A DNA stretch of 64,000 nucleotides. Source: Kiritimatiellia bacterium. Lineage in GTDB: Bacteria > Verrucomicrobiota > Kiritimatiellia > RFP12 > UBA1067. The translations under genes were made by a program, and so were the position numbers. Shown piece after piece: positions 42,623 through 53,100 of the stretch (position 1 is its first letter; each line of letters starts with the position of its first letter). The stretch lies in assembly GCA_016296065.1 (NCBI GenBank), contig JAEDKA010000005.1, positions 1-64,000 on the forward strand, read 5' to 3'. The notes under the pieces are model-generated. The model did no database searches, was not told the DNA's origin, and was given only the letters and a program-made list of their open reading frames with translations.

Positions 42623-45600
42623 TTGAAAGGAGAAACAAAAATGTCAAAGATCGAATGGAGCCAGGTCAAGATGTCCGACATCCAGCGGAACATCTTGACG
42701 GGCGGCAAGGAAGGCGTGAGCGCGGCGGACGCGCTCGACGCCCGCAGCGCGGCGTACCAGGCCGGCAAGTCCCACGGAGCGGCGCGCTTTCTGAAGGGGC
42801 TTTTCTCGCTCGGCATCAACGAAATCTGGCGCTTCGCCAACTACCAGAGCTACGAAAGCGACAAGGCGAAGATCGTCAACTGCGTCAAGGACGTCTACAA
42901 GGCGCTCGAGCCGAAGCTCGGCGAGAAGAACGTGAGGATCGTATTCCGCGAGGCGGACCATAACCTCGGTTCCGGCAATTTTGGCTCCGAGGTTGTGTCT
43001 ACGCCGCATGTCGACCATTCGACCGGCAAAGTGAAGCTGCTGGAGGCCAAGGCGACGATCGAGCGCAAGGCGGACGGATCGGGCCTCGTCACCATCGCCG
43101 GAATGGACGAGGGGATCGTCATCAACGATTGCGAGCAGGCAAGGCGCAATCTCGAGATATCGATGATGAGGGAGGCGAAGCGCTTCGGCAAGGACTTCGT
43201 GATGGGCATCCTGAACGGCTACAAGGAGTCTGCGCTTGGAGATGTCGGGACGACCAAAGCCGGAACGCTGCACTTCGGCGACGGCGACGACAAGCAAAGC
43301 ATCGGCCAGCGGCGCTTTATGGCGGGCATGGGATTGATCACCGCCCGCACCGACGAGGCGCACGAGGTGGTCGAGGCGAGGCTTCAGGACCAGACGGGGA
43401 AATCGTCCGCCCGCGCCCATCTCAAGGCCATGCTCTCGGCCTTCTACTCCTCGCAGCTCGACCTGCCGGAGGAGGTGGGCGGAACGATGGATCTCGCGCT
43501 CGGCGTCGAACTCGCCGGCAAGGTGATGGACGGCGAAATCGACGACGGCAAGAAGCTCCAGGCGTTTCTCGACAAGGGCTCCAAAGGCTGCCACCTCACG
43601 ACCGCCGAGGGGCAAAAGGTCATGGCGCAGTTCGAGAAGGCCGAGGCCGCGAAAGACGCCGCCGTCGGCAAGATCACGATCGACGCGAAGGCGCTTGCGC
43701 CGAAGGATCCGCGTCCGACCCTGCCGCAGGGCGAGGTCAAGAAGCTCCACGATTTCGTGGCCGACCTCATCATGAACGAGGAGAACACGGAATACGACAA
43801 GTCGCTCGACGCGGGGCGGCTGACGGGCCGGCGTCTGCGGACGCTCGTGCGGAACAACAGCAAGCTCGTCGCCGATCTCATGGGCAAGGAGGCCGCGGCG
43901 CTCGACGAAACGCTCAAGACGCTCGAGCCGCGGATGGCGAAGGTTCTCAAGGAGACGATTCTCGCGCCGCTCGAGCAGAAGTACAAGGCTTATGTTGCCG
44001 AGCAGGAGGCCGCGAAGAAGAAGTATGTGCTGCCACGCGCCGACTGGCTGAATCGGGGCATCGACGATGCGCAGAAGAGCGCGGCGAAGACGCGCATCGC
44101 GCTCGGCGTGCGGCACGAGGACGAAATCGGCAACGACACCCTGGATATGCTCACGTCGGACGATTCGGTGCGCGCGGACCTCGAGGCCGGCGGAGCCGAT
44201 CTCAAGGGCGTGTATTTCATGAGCGACGAGAAGGGCCGCCAGCAGATCGCGCTCGGCCTCGACTTCTTCGCCGAGAAGGAGAAGGAGCTCGAAAAGGCGG
44301 TCGGCGACGCGCTCAAGGAAGTTCAGCAGAAAATGTCCGGACGCCTCGACGCCATCTTCGGCCCTGACGAGAAGGCCGAGGTGAACAAGTCGGCGCAAGA
44401 TCTCGGGAACATGACCCTCGAGGAGATTCAGAAGGCCTACGCCAAGGATCCGACCATCACGCTCGTCAAGAACACCCTCAAGACGTACTTCAAGGACATC
44501 GGCCCCCTCCAGCAGCGCCAGATGCTCGCCGCGCAGACGCGCTTCTGCGCCGAGATCGAAGGCAAGACGACGGATGGCGCGCGCTTCGGCGCGCTCATGA
44601 AGGGCGCCGGGCCCGTGATGCAGAAGATGCTCCAGGGCATCGACGCGAGCAAGTTCGGCGACGACGAATTCAAGCTCGCGCTCGCGGACATGAAGGACAA
44701 TCTCGCGCCCATTTCCGACAAGGCGGTCAAGGCGTATCTCTACGACCTCATGAAGAACTCGGACGATCCTAAGATCGTGTCCATCGATGTCAAGAAGTCG
44801 CTCGGCCAGGCGTCCGTCGGCCAGGCGCTTCTCTGCACCGTGAAGCGCGAAGGGCTCGAGCCGCAGGAATGCGTCGTCAAGATCCTCCGTCCGAACGCCG
44901 CGCTTGCGGCGCACCGCGAACACGATCTCTTCATCGCGGCCTGCGGCGACGACGCGAGCATGAAGGCGACGTTCGAGGGGCGCTTCAAGTCCATCGAGGA
45001 GGAGCTCGACCTCACGATCGAGGCCGAGAACATGAAACGCGCCGACAAGACATATTCCTACGACAAGGACATCCCCGAGATCGGCACCTTCAAGAACACG
45101 ACGAGCGCGAAGCTCTTCGAGGGCGTGAAACCGACGTCGAGCGTGATGATGCAGGAGAAGGTCGAGGGCGTCACGGTCAAGCAGTTCCTCGAAGAGACGC
45201 ACGGCAAGCTGACCGATGCGGACGCGAACGTGTCCGTGGACGACCTCAAGGCGATGAAGGAGAAACTGCAGAAGACGCATGCGGCGCTCGTCTCCACGTC
45301 CTACATGTGGGCGAACGAAGGGCTTTTCGGCAGCGGCTTCTACCACGGCGACCTGCATGCCGGCAACCTCATGGTCGGGAAGGACGGCAAGGTGACGATG
45401 ATCGACTTCGGCAACGCCACGCAGCTCGACAAGACCGGGCGCACGAACGTGACGCGCGTCATCACCGGCGCGGCCGTCGGCAACGCCGAGCTTTTCCTCG
45501 AGGGCTACGTCGCGCTGCTGGGCGAAGGCGGCAAGAGCAACTACGAAGCCAACAAGGACGCGATCAAGGCGAAGCTCGACAAGGTGTTCGAGAAGCAGGG

Positions 45601-45952
45601 GCTGGCGGACACGGCGCTCAGGCTGAGCATCGCCCTGAACATCCTCCAGCTCGACTTCAAGATCGAGGTTCCCGGCGCGGTGCACAACTTCCTCGAGTCG
45701 CAGAAGCGCCTTTCCGCCGCGATGGACGACACGGCCCGGCTCATCAAAGAGATCGACGACAGGCTCGGCACGGAGAATCCGCCCAAGCCGCTCTCGATGA
45801 TGCAGTGCCTCGTCCAGGTCGTGCGGAACAACATCTCGCTCAGACTGCTCATGTCGATCGGCCTCAAGAACGCCAACGACGTGATGGACGCGGTCCAGAA
45901 CGACCCGCTCATCAAGCCGCCGCAGGACGGCAACGTCGTGATCGTGCCGTGA
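42623..45952 (+). CDS. 1109-residue protein with ABC1/UbiB-like kinase domain, putative effector
   Basis: The first 700 residues (start MSKIEWSQVKMSDIQRNIL) are soluble, helical and unrecognised. Residues about 690-1000 match ABC1/ADCK/UbiB atypical kinases. A glycine/alanine loop (SLGQASVGQ, near 726), the lysine of VVKILRP (near 751), the catalytic loop FYHGDLHAGNLMV (near 910) and the metal motif MIDFGNATQLD (near 927) are all present. Real UbiB proteins are about 540 residues with C-terminal membrane helices and ubiquinone genes nearby. None of that is seen here, so a ubiquinone role is unlikely. The shared leader with the gene at 30448 groups it with the putative effectors. GAAAGGAG precedes the start. 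Confidence 0.75.
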   Translation: MKGETKMSKIEWSQVKMSDIQRNILTGGKEGVSAADALDARSAAYQAGKSHGAARFLKGLFSLGINEIWRFANYQSYESDKAKIVNCVKDVYKALEPKLGEKNVRIVFREADHNLGSGNFGSEVVSTPHVDHSTGKVKLLEAKATIERKADGSGLVTIAGMDEGIVINDCEQARRNLEISMMREAKRFGKDFVMGILNGYKESALGDVGTTKAGTLHFGDGDDKQSIGQRRFMAGMGLITARTDEAHEVVEARLQDQTGKSSARAHLKAMLSAFYSSQLDLPEEVGGTMDLALGVELAGKVMDGEIDDGKKLQAFLDKGSKGCHLTTAEGQKVMAQFEKAEAAKDAAVGKITIDAKALAPKDPRPTLPQGEVKKLHDFVADLIMNEENTEYDKSLDAGRLTGRRLRTLVRNNSKLVADLMGKEAAALDETLKTLEPRMAKVLKETILAPLEQKYKAYVAEQEAAKKKYVLPRADWLNRGIDDAQKSAAKTRIALGVRHEDEIGNDTLDMLTSDDSVRADLEAGGADLKGVYFMSDEKGRQQIALGLDFFAEKEKELEKAVGDALKEVQQKMSGRLDAIFGPDEKAEVNKSAQDLGNMTLEEIQKAYAKDPTITLVKNTLKTYFKDIGPLQQRQMLAAQTRFCAEIEGKTTDGARFGALMKGAGPVMQKMLQGIDASKFGDDEFKLALADMKDNLAPISDKAVKAYLYDLMKNSDDPKIVSIDVKKSLGQASVGQALLCTVKREGLEPQECVVKILRPNAALAAHREHDLFIAACGDDASMKATFEGRFKSIEEELDLTIEAENMKRADKTYSYDKDIPEIGTFKNTTSAKLFEGVKPTSSVMMQEKVEGVTVKQFLEETHGKLTDADANVSVDDLKAMKEKLQKTHAALVSTSYMWANEGLFGSGFYHGDLHAGNLMVGKDGKVTMIDFGNATQLDKTGRTNVTRVITGAAVGNAELFLEGYVALLGEGGKSNYEANKDAIKAKLDKVFEKQGLADTALRLSIALNILQLDFKIEVPGAVHNFLESQKRLSAAMDDTARLIKEIDDRLGTENPPKPLSMMQCLVQVVRNNISLRLLMSIGLKNANDVMDAVQNDPLIKPPQDGNVVIVP

Positions 45953-46048
45953 ACGAAAAGCTCGCTAAGTCCGGGCGGATGATAACGTTCACAGCGGGAA
46001 CTCGACCGTCCATTTCGTCGGCGGGCTGTAGACGATGTGAGGAAGTTT

Positions 46049-46057
46049 TGATATAAT
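46049..46057 (+). promoter_or_regulatory. Extended -10 promoter of the nucleotidyltransferase pair
   Basis: TGA-TATAAT ends 9 nt before ATG 46067, so the transcript has almost no leader. Confidence 0.65.
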
Positions 46058-46066
46058 TCCAACGCC

Positions 46067-46288
46067 ATGACGTTAGAGGACATAGTAAACAGCGAGGAGG
46101 TCAAGTCAGCAGTGAATGACTACAGGAGCATGTGCTTCTGGAGCGTTGCTCCTGATTTTTTCCCAGTCAATCTCAGTCAATTGCAGTTCGTGTTGGATTC
46201 TTTGGATAGATATGGCGATTTGTCCGCCTACAGACGTTCAGGGAGGATAAGGGAATGGCTCTCACACGCTACCAGTCAGAGATTCTAA
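46067..46288 (+). CDS. Small partner of the AbiEii-like protein, probable antitoxin
   Basis: The 73-residue protein (MTLEDIVNSEEVKSAVNDYR...) belongs to no family I recognise. It is upstream of and overlaps the nucleotidyltransferase gene by 34 nt, and both share one promoter. This is the usual place of the antitoxin in such pairs. Its C-terminal residues RSGRIREWLSHA suggest a short helix. Confidence 0.6.
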   Translation: MTLEDIVNSEEVKSAVNDYRSMCFWSVAPDFFPVNLSQLQFVLDSLDRYGDLSAYRRSGRIREWLSHATSQRF

Positions 46289-47064
46289 GATTGCTTGCAG
46301 GCAACCGGAAGTCGAATGCCGGGAGCTATGTCGCGGGCGGGCTTGCGCTGAACTATCGACTCGGAACGCCTAGATTGTCGCGAGACATCGACATATTCCA
46401 TGATTCGACAAAAGCGCTGGCAGAGAGTTGGCGTATTGACCGCGAAACTCTGCTTGCCGCTGGTTATTCCGTAAAAACCGTTCGTGAGTGGAGTAATTTC
46501 ATAGAAGCGGAGGTATGCCTAAACGGCGAGCGCACAGAAATTCAGTGGGGAGTCGACAGTGCATACCGCTTTTTCCCGCTTATAGAGGACGACATTACGG
46601 GTTTCACTCTTCACCCAATCGATTTGGCTTCCAATAAACTGTCTGCGCTGGTGGGGCGTGCGGAACCTCGCGACTGGATAGATGTGATTGCGGCAATTTC
46701 CGAAATACAGCCATTGGTGTATTTGCTGTCAGCGGCCTGCGGCAAGGACCCTGGGTTCTCGCCGAGTTCCATGCTTGAATATGTAGCCCGCAGACATTAC
46801 AACCAGGCCGAGATTGACGAGAAAATCATTCCCGCCGGAATCTATGACGCCGCGAAGCTTTGCGCATTCTGGCGCGAAGAGGTGAATCGTACCCGTGAGA
46901 TGGTCATGTTATTGCCTCGGGACAAGGCCGGCATGTGCGTCCTTGACAAGGCCGGCAATCCATACAAAGGTGAAATCGGACAACTCCGCGCCGCGCTTGC
47001 GGCCGGCGAGGTGGTATTCCACGAAGGCCACATCTGCGGCGCATGGCCGCGCATCATCGGCTGA
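46255..47064 (+). CDS. AbiEii/AbiGii-type nucleotidyltransferase toxin
   Basis: The 269-residue protein carries the DUF1814/AbiEii nucleotidyltransferase core: YVAGGLALNYRLGTPRLSRDIDIF supplies the GG motif and the D-x-D metal pair, and ATELQWG-like IQWGVDSAYR and LASNKLSALVGR follow. Type IV toxins of this kind modify tRNA or other targets and take part in phage defence. A GGGAGG site stands 8 nt before ATG 46255. The C-terminal part (ETA-like RDKAGMCVLDKAGNP) is not recognised. Confidence 0.8.
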   Translation: MALTRYQSEILRLLAGNRKSNAGSYVAGGLALNYRLGTPRLSRDIDIFHDSTKALAESWRIDRETLLAAGYSVKTVREWSNFIEAEVCLNGERTEIQWGVDSAYRFFPLIEDDITGFTLHPIDLASNKLSALVGRAEPRDWIDVIAAISEIQPLVYLLSAACGKDPGFSPSSMLEYVARRHYNQAEIDEKIIPAGIYDAAKLCAFWREEVNRTREMVMLLPRDKAGMCVLDKAGNPYKGEIGQLRAALAAGEVVFHEGHICGAWPRIIG

Positions 47065-47081
47065 ACCCAAGCGCTGAAATT

Positions 47082-47090
47082 TGATATAAT
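47082..47090 (+). promoter_or_regulatory. Extended -10 promoter of the 2222-residue surface protein
   Basis: TGA-TATAAT lies 25 nt before GTG 47116. A 4-codon ORF (ATG 47098 to TGA 47112) lies in the leader just before the GTG. Confidence 0.6.
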
Positions 47091-47115
47091 ATCGCTAATG
47101 GAAGTGCCATGAAGA

Positions 47116-50100
47116 GTGAAGACACGTAACATATTCACAAAAGCCGCGGCGGTTGCCGCGCTCATGCTCGCACCGGTTGCGGCGCGGGCTGGGTTCACCA
47201 CGGTCGAAACACTCGGATCTGGCGATGTCGGCAAGGAGCTCGCGAACAACACCGTGTACAAGGTGGAGTCCAACTTGACGCTGACGAACACCGGTACCGG
47301 TCCAGGATTGAAGGTGGCCAGCGGCGCGACTGTTGTCCTCTACATTAAAAAAGGCGTGACGCTTACGGTCAACGGCGGCAATTCCAGCGGGCGGAGCGCT
47401 GGCGACGCCGGCCTCCGCGTGCTGTCCGGCAGGACGCTTGTCGTGACGGGAGGCGGCAAGCTCATAGCCACGGGCGGCAACGCCGCAGCAGGCGCGAACG
47501 GCGGGGATGCGGGATCATGCTCTCTCGACATGAGCGGCAATTCGCATGGCGGGCACGGCGGCGCTGGCGGCAACGGCGGAGCGGGCGCGTCGGCGGGCAT
47601 CGGCGGCTACGGCGGCTACGGCGGCTACGGCGGTTCGAGTCCGTCGGACGAATCATGGGTCGAAACGAACGACACCGACGACTACGACCGCGACGGACAC
47701 AACGGCAACGGCGGCGATGCCGGCGGCAACGGCGATGACATGGGGACGGTTTATCTTCTGGGCAGCCTGAACGTGACGGCTACCGGCGGTTCCGGCGGTT
47801 CCGGCGGATCGCCAGGGGGCAACACGGGCGGCGAGCATGACAGCAACTGGTCCGGCGTCAACTGGTATTACGTCGGCGGCGCGGGCGGCGGTGGCGGCGG
47901 CGCGGGCGGAATCGCCGCGCCCTACGCCATAGGCGGCGGCGGCGGTGGCGGCGGTGGTGGCGGCTCCGGCGGCAACGGCGGCCTATACTGGAAGGGCAGC
48001 GGTGGCACGGGGACAATAAATAAACCGGATGGCGCCGGTGGCCAGGGCGGATGGGACAACGGAGTTTCCTCTTCGCGCACCGAGCCAGATTACGCCCAGT
48101 CGTCGAGTGGCACTAAATACAAACACGGCGGATATCGCGGATCGGGCGGCGCAAAGGGCGCGAACGGCGGCAACGGCACGCTCTACCGCGACAGCGGCGT
48201 GACTCTCAATGCCACATACGCCTCGGCGACGAGCGCCACCACGCACTCCGCCATCGAATACCTCCTCGTGTTTGACGACGCCCAGCGCGTGTACGAGGCG
48301 ATGGACGTCAAGCTCGGCTACGCGTATCCCGCCGCGCCGATTCCGCCGTCGCGCCCGGGCTGGACCTTCAACGGCTGGTTCACGGAGAAGAACGGCGGCG
48401 GCACGAAATACTACAACGCCGACGGCACCGCGACGGCCGTGGAATGGGCGACGTGCAGCGACGTCACGCTCTACGCCTCGTGGACGCTGACGGACCCGGA
48501 CGCCGCCGCCGCGATCTCGATCAACGGCGTCGGTCTCGTCGGCGGCACCTCGACGTCCGGCTACGGCTGGGACTACAACGGCGCGGACGGGCGCCTTACG
48601 CTCACCGCCTCGACGGGCTCCTACGTGATCACGGGCAAAGACGAAACGGGCGAGTTCAGCATCTATGCCGCCGCCAACCTCTGCACGGTCGTGATGAGCA
48701 ACTTGACGATGAATGCGTCGAACACAATTGCGCGTCCGCCGTTCGAGAGCGTCTCCGGCAAGATCGCGACGCTGCAGTTCGAGGGCGTGAACAAACTTAC
48801 GGGTTGCTCCGGGTATCCGGCGATTTATGTCGCCGAGGGCAGCAGCGTCACGATCGGCGGCGCCGGTCAGGTGGAGGCAAACGGCGGCGCGAACGCGCCG
48901 GGCATCGGCGGCAGGACGGGCGAGACGAGGGGGACCGCGAAGCTCAACATCATGGGCGGCACGATCGTCGCAAACGGCGGCGCGAACGGTTCGGGCATCG
49001 GCGCGGCGGTGCGCGCGGGATTCGGGATTACGACAATCTCCGGCGGCACGATCACGGCGACAGGTAAGGATGGCGCCGCGGGCATCGGCGGCTCGGACGG
49101 CGCGGGAATGGGAACCTACATCATCACCGGCGGCACGGTGACGGCGAATGGCGGCGCGAACGCGCCAGGCTTCGGTAGCGGCATGAACGCCATTGGCGGC
49201 ACTATGAAGATTACCGGCGGCACTGTGACGGCCACGGGCGGCAACTACGGCGCCGGCATCGGCACGGGGCGAGGTGCCACCAACGGCATTATAGAGATCT
49301 CGGGCGGCACCGTGACGGCGAGGGGCGGCAAATCTGGCGCGGGCATCGGCGGCGGCCACAAGGCCAAGGACGTGTCCATCTCTGTCACCGGCGGAAACAT
49401 CATCGCCGTTGGCGGGAACTACGGCGCTGGCATCGGAGCCGGCGACGGCGACATTGGCGACAGCCAGAATGTCACGATTTCCATTTCGGGGGGACGCATC
49501 GAGGCTGACGGCGGAATTAACGCCGCCGGCATAGGCTCCGGGGACTATGCCAGTTGCGGCGCAATCACGATTTCCGGAGGAACCGTCAACGTCACGGCCG
49601 ACACCGGAGCAAAGCAAATCGGCAATGGGCGCGATGGCTACGGCAAGGCCTCGTCCGTCACCATCACAGGCGGCGCGGTCTATCCCGCGCTTGCCCAAGT
49701 CTCCCCCGCGCCGACGAACACGGCTTCCAAGGCCGTCTTCCCCATTGACTTCGAGATCGGCGAGGTGACGAACAAGGTGACGTCGCTCACGCTTTCAGGC
49801 GCGCTCGCCAGCTACTCCTACGGCGTGAACGACGCCTATACCGACGCAAGCGGCAAACTGCGCGTGTGGTTGCCCGCGACGGACGGCGCGGCGTTCGTCG
49901 CAAGGATCGAAATGGCGAGCGGCGCAGTATACTACTTCTCGTTCGACATCGACGGAAGCGGCAATGTCACGCCGCGCGGGTTCCTGGTCATAAACGACGG
50001 AATCGTCGCGAGCAATGTGGACAACTCCGGCAGCGGATGGTCGTTCTCGAAAGACACCGGAGACGTGACGATTTCCGCCGACGCCGACATACAGGGCTTC

Positions 50101-53100
50101 TCCACGAACGGCGAATACCGCATCGTCATCCCAGCGGATTCAGGCGCGTCGACCGTGTCGCTAAAGAACCTTACGCTCGTCGGGCCGACCAAGCGGAATG
50201 CCTCCGCGATGGACATCGGACGCGACGTCGCTCTCGTGCTCTCCGGCGCCAACACGGTCACGACGGCGGGAAGTTACAGCGCCGGGGTCGGGGTGGCCTC
50301 GACGGCGACGCTGACTGTCAAGGGCGAAGGCTCGCTCTCCGCCGCCGGCGGAAAGTGCGCGGCGGGCATCGGCTCGGCAGGAGGCCTGGCGTCTCCCGGC
50401 AAGATCGTGATCGAGAGCGGAACCATCGTCGCACAGGGCGGCTCCGATGCGGCGGGCATAGGCGGGGGCCTGTCGTCGAACCTCACCAGGGCTGACAACA
50501 TCGTGATTTCCGGCGGCAACGTCACCGCGACGGGCGGAGAGAACGCCGCTGGCATCGGCTCTGGCTACGTTGGGAAGATTTCGGGTGACAAGACTCTTGC
50601 CGACGGCGCGGTGAAGATATCCGGAGGCACGGTGTTTGCGACGCGGGGCGCGGAAGCCACGTACGATTTCATTTCCAGCGGCAACAAGGTCTCGACAACC
50701 GCCGGCGCCAGGGCGTTCTGCATCACCGGCGGCAGCGTCCACGGCGCGAATCTCGGCGCATACCCCAATCCCATCGACGCATACCCCAATCCCGTCGACG
50801 CGAATGGCGTCCAGCTGCGCTATCTGCTCTTCACGAACCTGACCGCAGGCGCGGAAGCGAAGTTCGTTTCGCCTGACATCCCGTCGGCATACGGGATGAA
50901 TGACGTCGTTGCGGATTCCACGGGGTCGATCTGCCTGTGGCTGCCGTACACGAACATGGTGCGCGCGGTGAACGTGAATGGACTGTACTTCAGCGGCGGC
51001 GGCACGACGAACAACGTGTTCGATGTCAAATCCGGATCGTCCGAGCCGGTGGACAGGCGCAAGGAAGGCTCCGTCACGCGCTGGCGCGTCAAGGTGCCGG
51101 AGCTTGAGCCGGACGCCGCCGTGACGCTGCAGATCGGCGCAGAATGCCAGACGCTGTCCGACAAGGCCGATGCGAACGGAAACTACTTCTTCTATGTTGC
51201 CGACGGGCGCTATCTTTTCAAGGCGAACGGCCTTGACTACATCGTCATCGTTGACAGAGCCGATGCCGTGGCCAAGCGGATCGATCTGACGCCGACAGGC
51301 GTGTTTGCGGACGGCATCGACGTCTCGGAGGGCCTTGGCAGCGGGTGGCGGTACGACTTCGCCACGTCCAACCTCTTCCTTTCCGCCGCCGGGCCATACG
51401 TCCTCTCCGGCACCAACCTCGAAGGGCGCGTCGCCGTCATCATAGAATCCGCCGGCACGGACGAGACCGTAGTCACGCTTTCCTCGCTCTCGCTCCGCAC
51501 CGCGGGCGCGGCGGCGCCGGTCTCCGTCTCCTCCAATGCGACGCTCCGCCTTCTTCTCGAAGGCACCAACAGTCTGGAAAACGCGGGCTCCGCCCGCTAC
51601 GCCGCGAACGCCGCAATCCATGTGCCCGCCACGGGCGCGCTCAGCATAGCCTCCGCCTCGAAAGCCGAGCGCGGCGTCCTCTTCGCGCAGGGCGGCTACG
51701 GCGGCGCTGGCATCGGCGGCTCCTACATGGGCAAGGACAACACCGGCTCCATATCCATCGAGGGGGGTGAGGTCCGCGCCACGGGCGGACTCAACTCCGC
51801 AGGCATCGGCGGCGGGTGGCAGGGCGCAGGCGGCGTCATCGAGATTTCCGGCGGCATCGTTGACGCCACGGGCAACGCTTCCCCCGGAATCGGCTCCGGA
51901 ATGGGCGATTCCGCCGCCCTGCCCGTGTACCGCCAGAGCGGCGGCACAGTCGTCGCGCGCGGCGCCAACGGCGTGGACGTCGGCGGCGGCATGCATGCGG
52001 ACGGCGAGGCGCTTCTCGTGACCGGCGGCTCGCTCCATCTCGCCAATGCCGGGGCGGCGACGATTCCGCTTTCCAACGCGACGGAACGCGTCTGGTGCGT
52101 CACCGTGCCGGACCTTCCTCCGAACGAACCCGTCTCCGTCCTGAAAGGCCTTCCCGATGCCTACGGCACGGCCGACATTGTTGCGGACGACTCCGGAGCG
52201 ATCTACCTCTGGCTGCCGGACGGGCGCCACACGATGGAGATTGGCGACGACATCTGGTTCGCCGAAGTGGACGGGGCCGACATGACGGCAGCGAAAGTCG
52301 TCGAGACCGGCGTTTTCGTGGACGGAGCGGAACTCTCCGAGCTTTCAGGCAACGGCTGGGACTTCTCCCCGCAGACGCGCGTTGCCACGCTCAGGGGCGC
52401 GGGGCCGTTCACGATCTCGGGCGGAGGCACGAACATCGGATTCATCGCCGCATCGGACTGCGCCGTCACGTTCGACAGTCTTTCCATCTCAAACAACATT
52501 TCCAAAGGTCTGCCGCCGTTCGACTGCGGCTCCTGTTCCGTTTCGATATCCATCTGCGGAACCAATACCATCCTGTCGACGGGTTCGCGCGTGCCCGGAA
52601 TACGCGTGGTGAGCGGGGCTTCGCTTGCAATCGACGACGCCCGGCCCGAAGGGCTTTCGCCTTCGTCGCTCCTCGTCACCGCCGGATACAACGCTGCGGG
52701 CATCGGCTGCGGGTATGAAGAGAATGCCGGTTCCATCTCGATTGCAGGCGGAGTGGTGACGGTGCACGGTGGCGAGGATGCGGCTTCCATCGGCGCGTGC
52801 AGCTACGGGTCCTGCGAAGCGATCTACATCTCGGGCGGCGTCGTTACGGCAGACAGCAGCGTCAACAGATGGGGCGGCGCGGGCATCGGCGGAAGCCGCG
52901 GCTTTTACGGCGCGGGTGGGAAAATCGTCATTTCAGGCGGGGAAGTGACTGCCAAGGGCGGTTCGCAGTCACCCGGAATCGGAGGCGGACCGTTTGCCTG
53001 TTCGGAAGATGCCTATCGCAGCAGCGTCACGATTTCCGGCGGAATCGTCAAGGCCATCGGCGGAATGCGCGCGCCGGGCATCGGCTGCGGGGATCAGGGG

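Noticed and set aside
42644..45685. 1013-codon minus-strand ORF opposite the ABC1-domain gene
   Set aside because: It is a shadow frame with Arg/Leu/Glu bias. The plus strand has a promoter, a leader and kinase motifs.
42623..45952. UbiB ubiquinone-biosynthesis protein
   Set aside because: Twice the usual length, no C-terminal membrane helices, and no quinone genes nearby.
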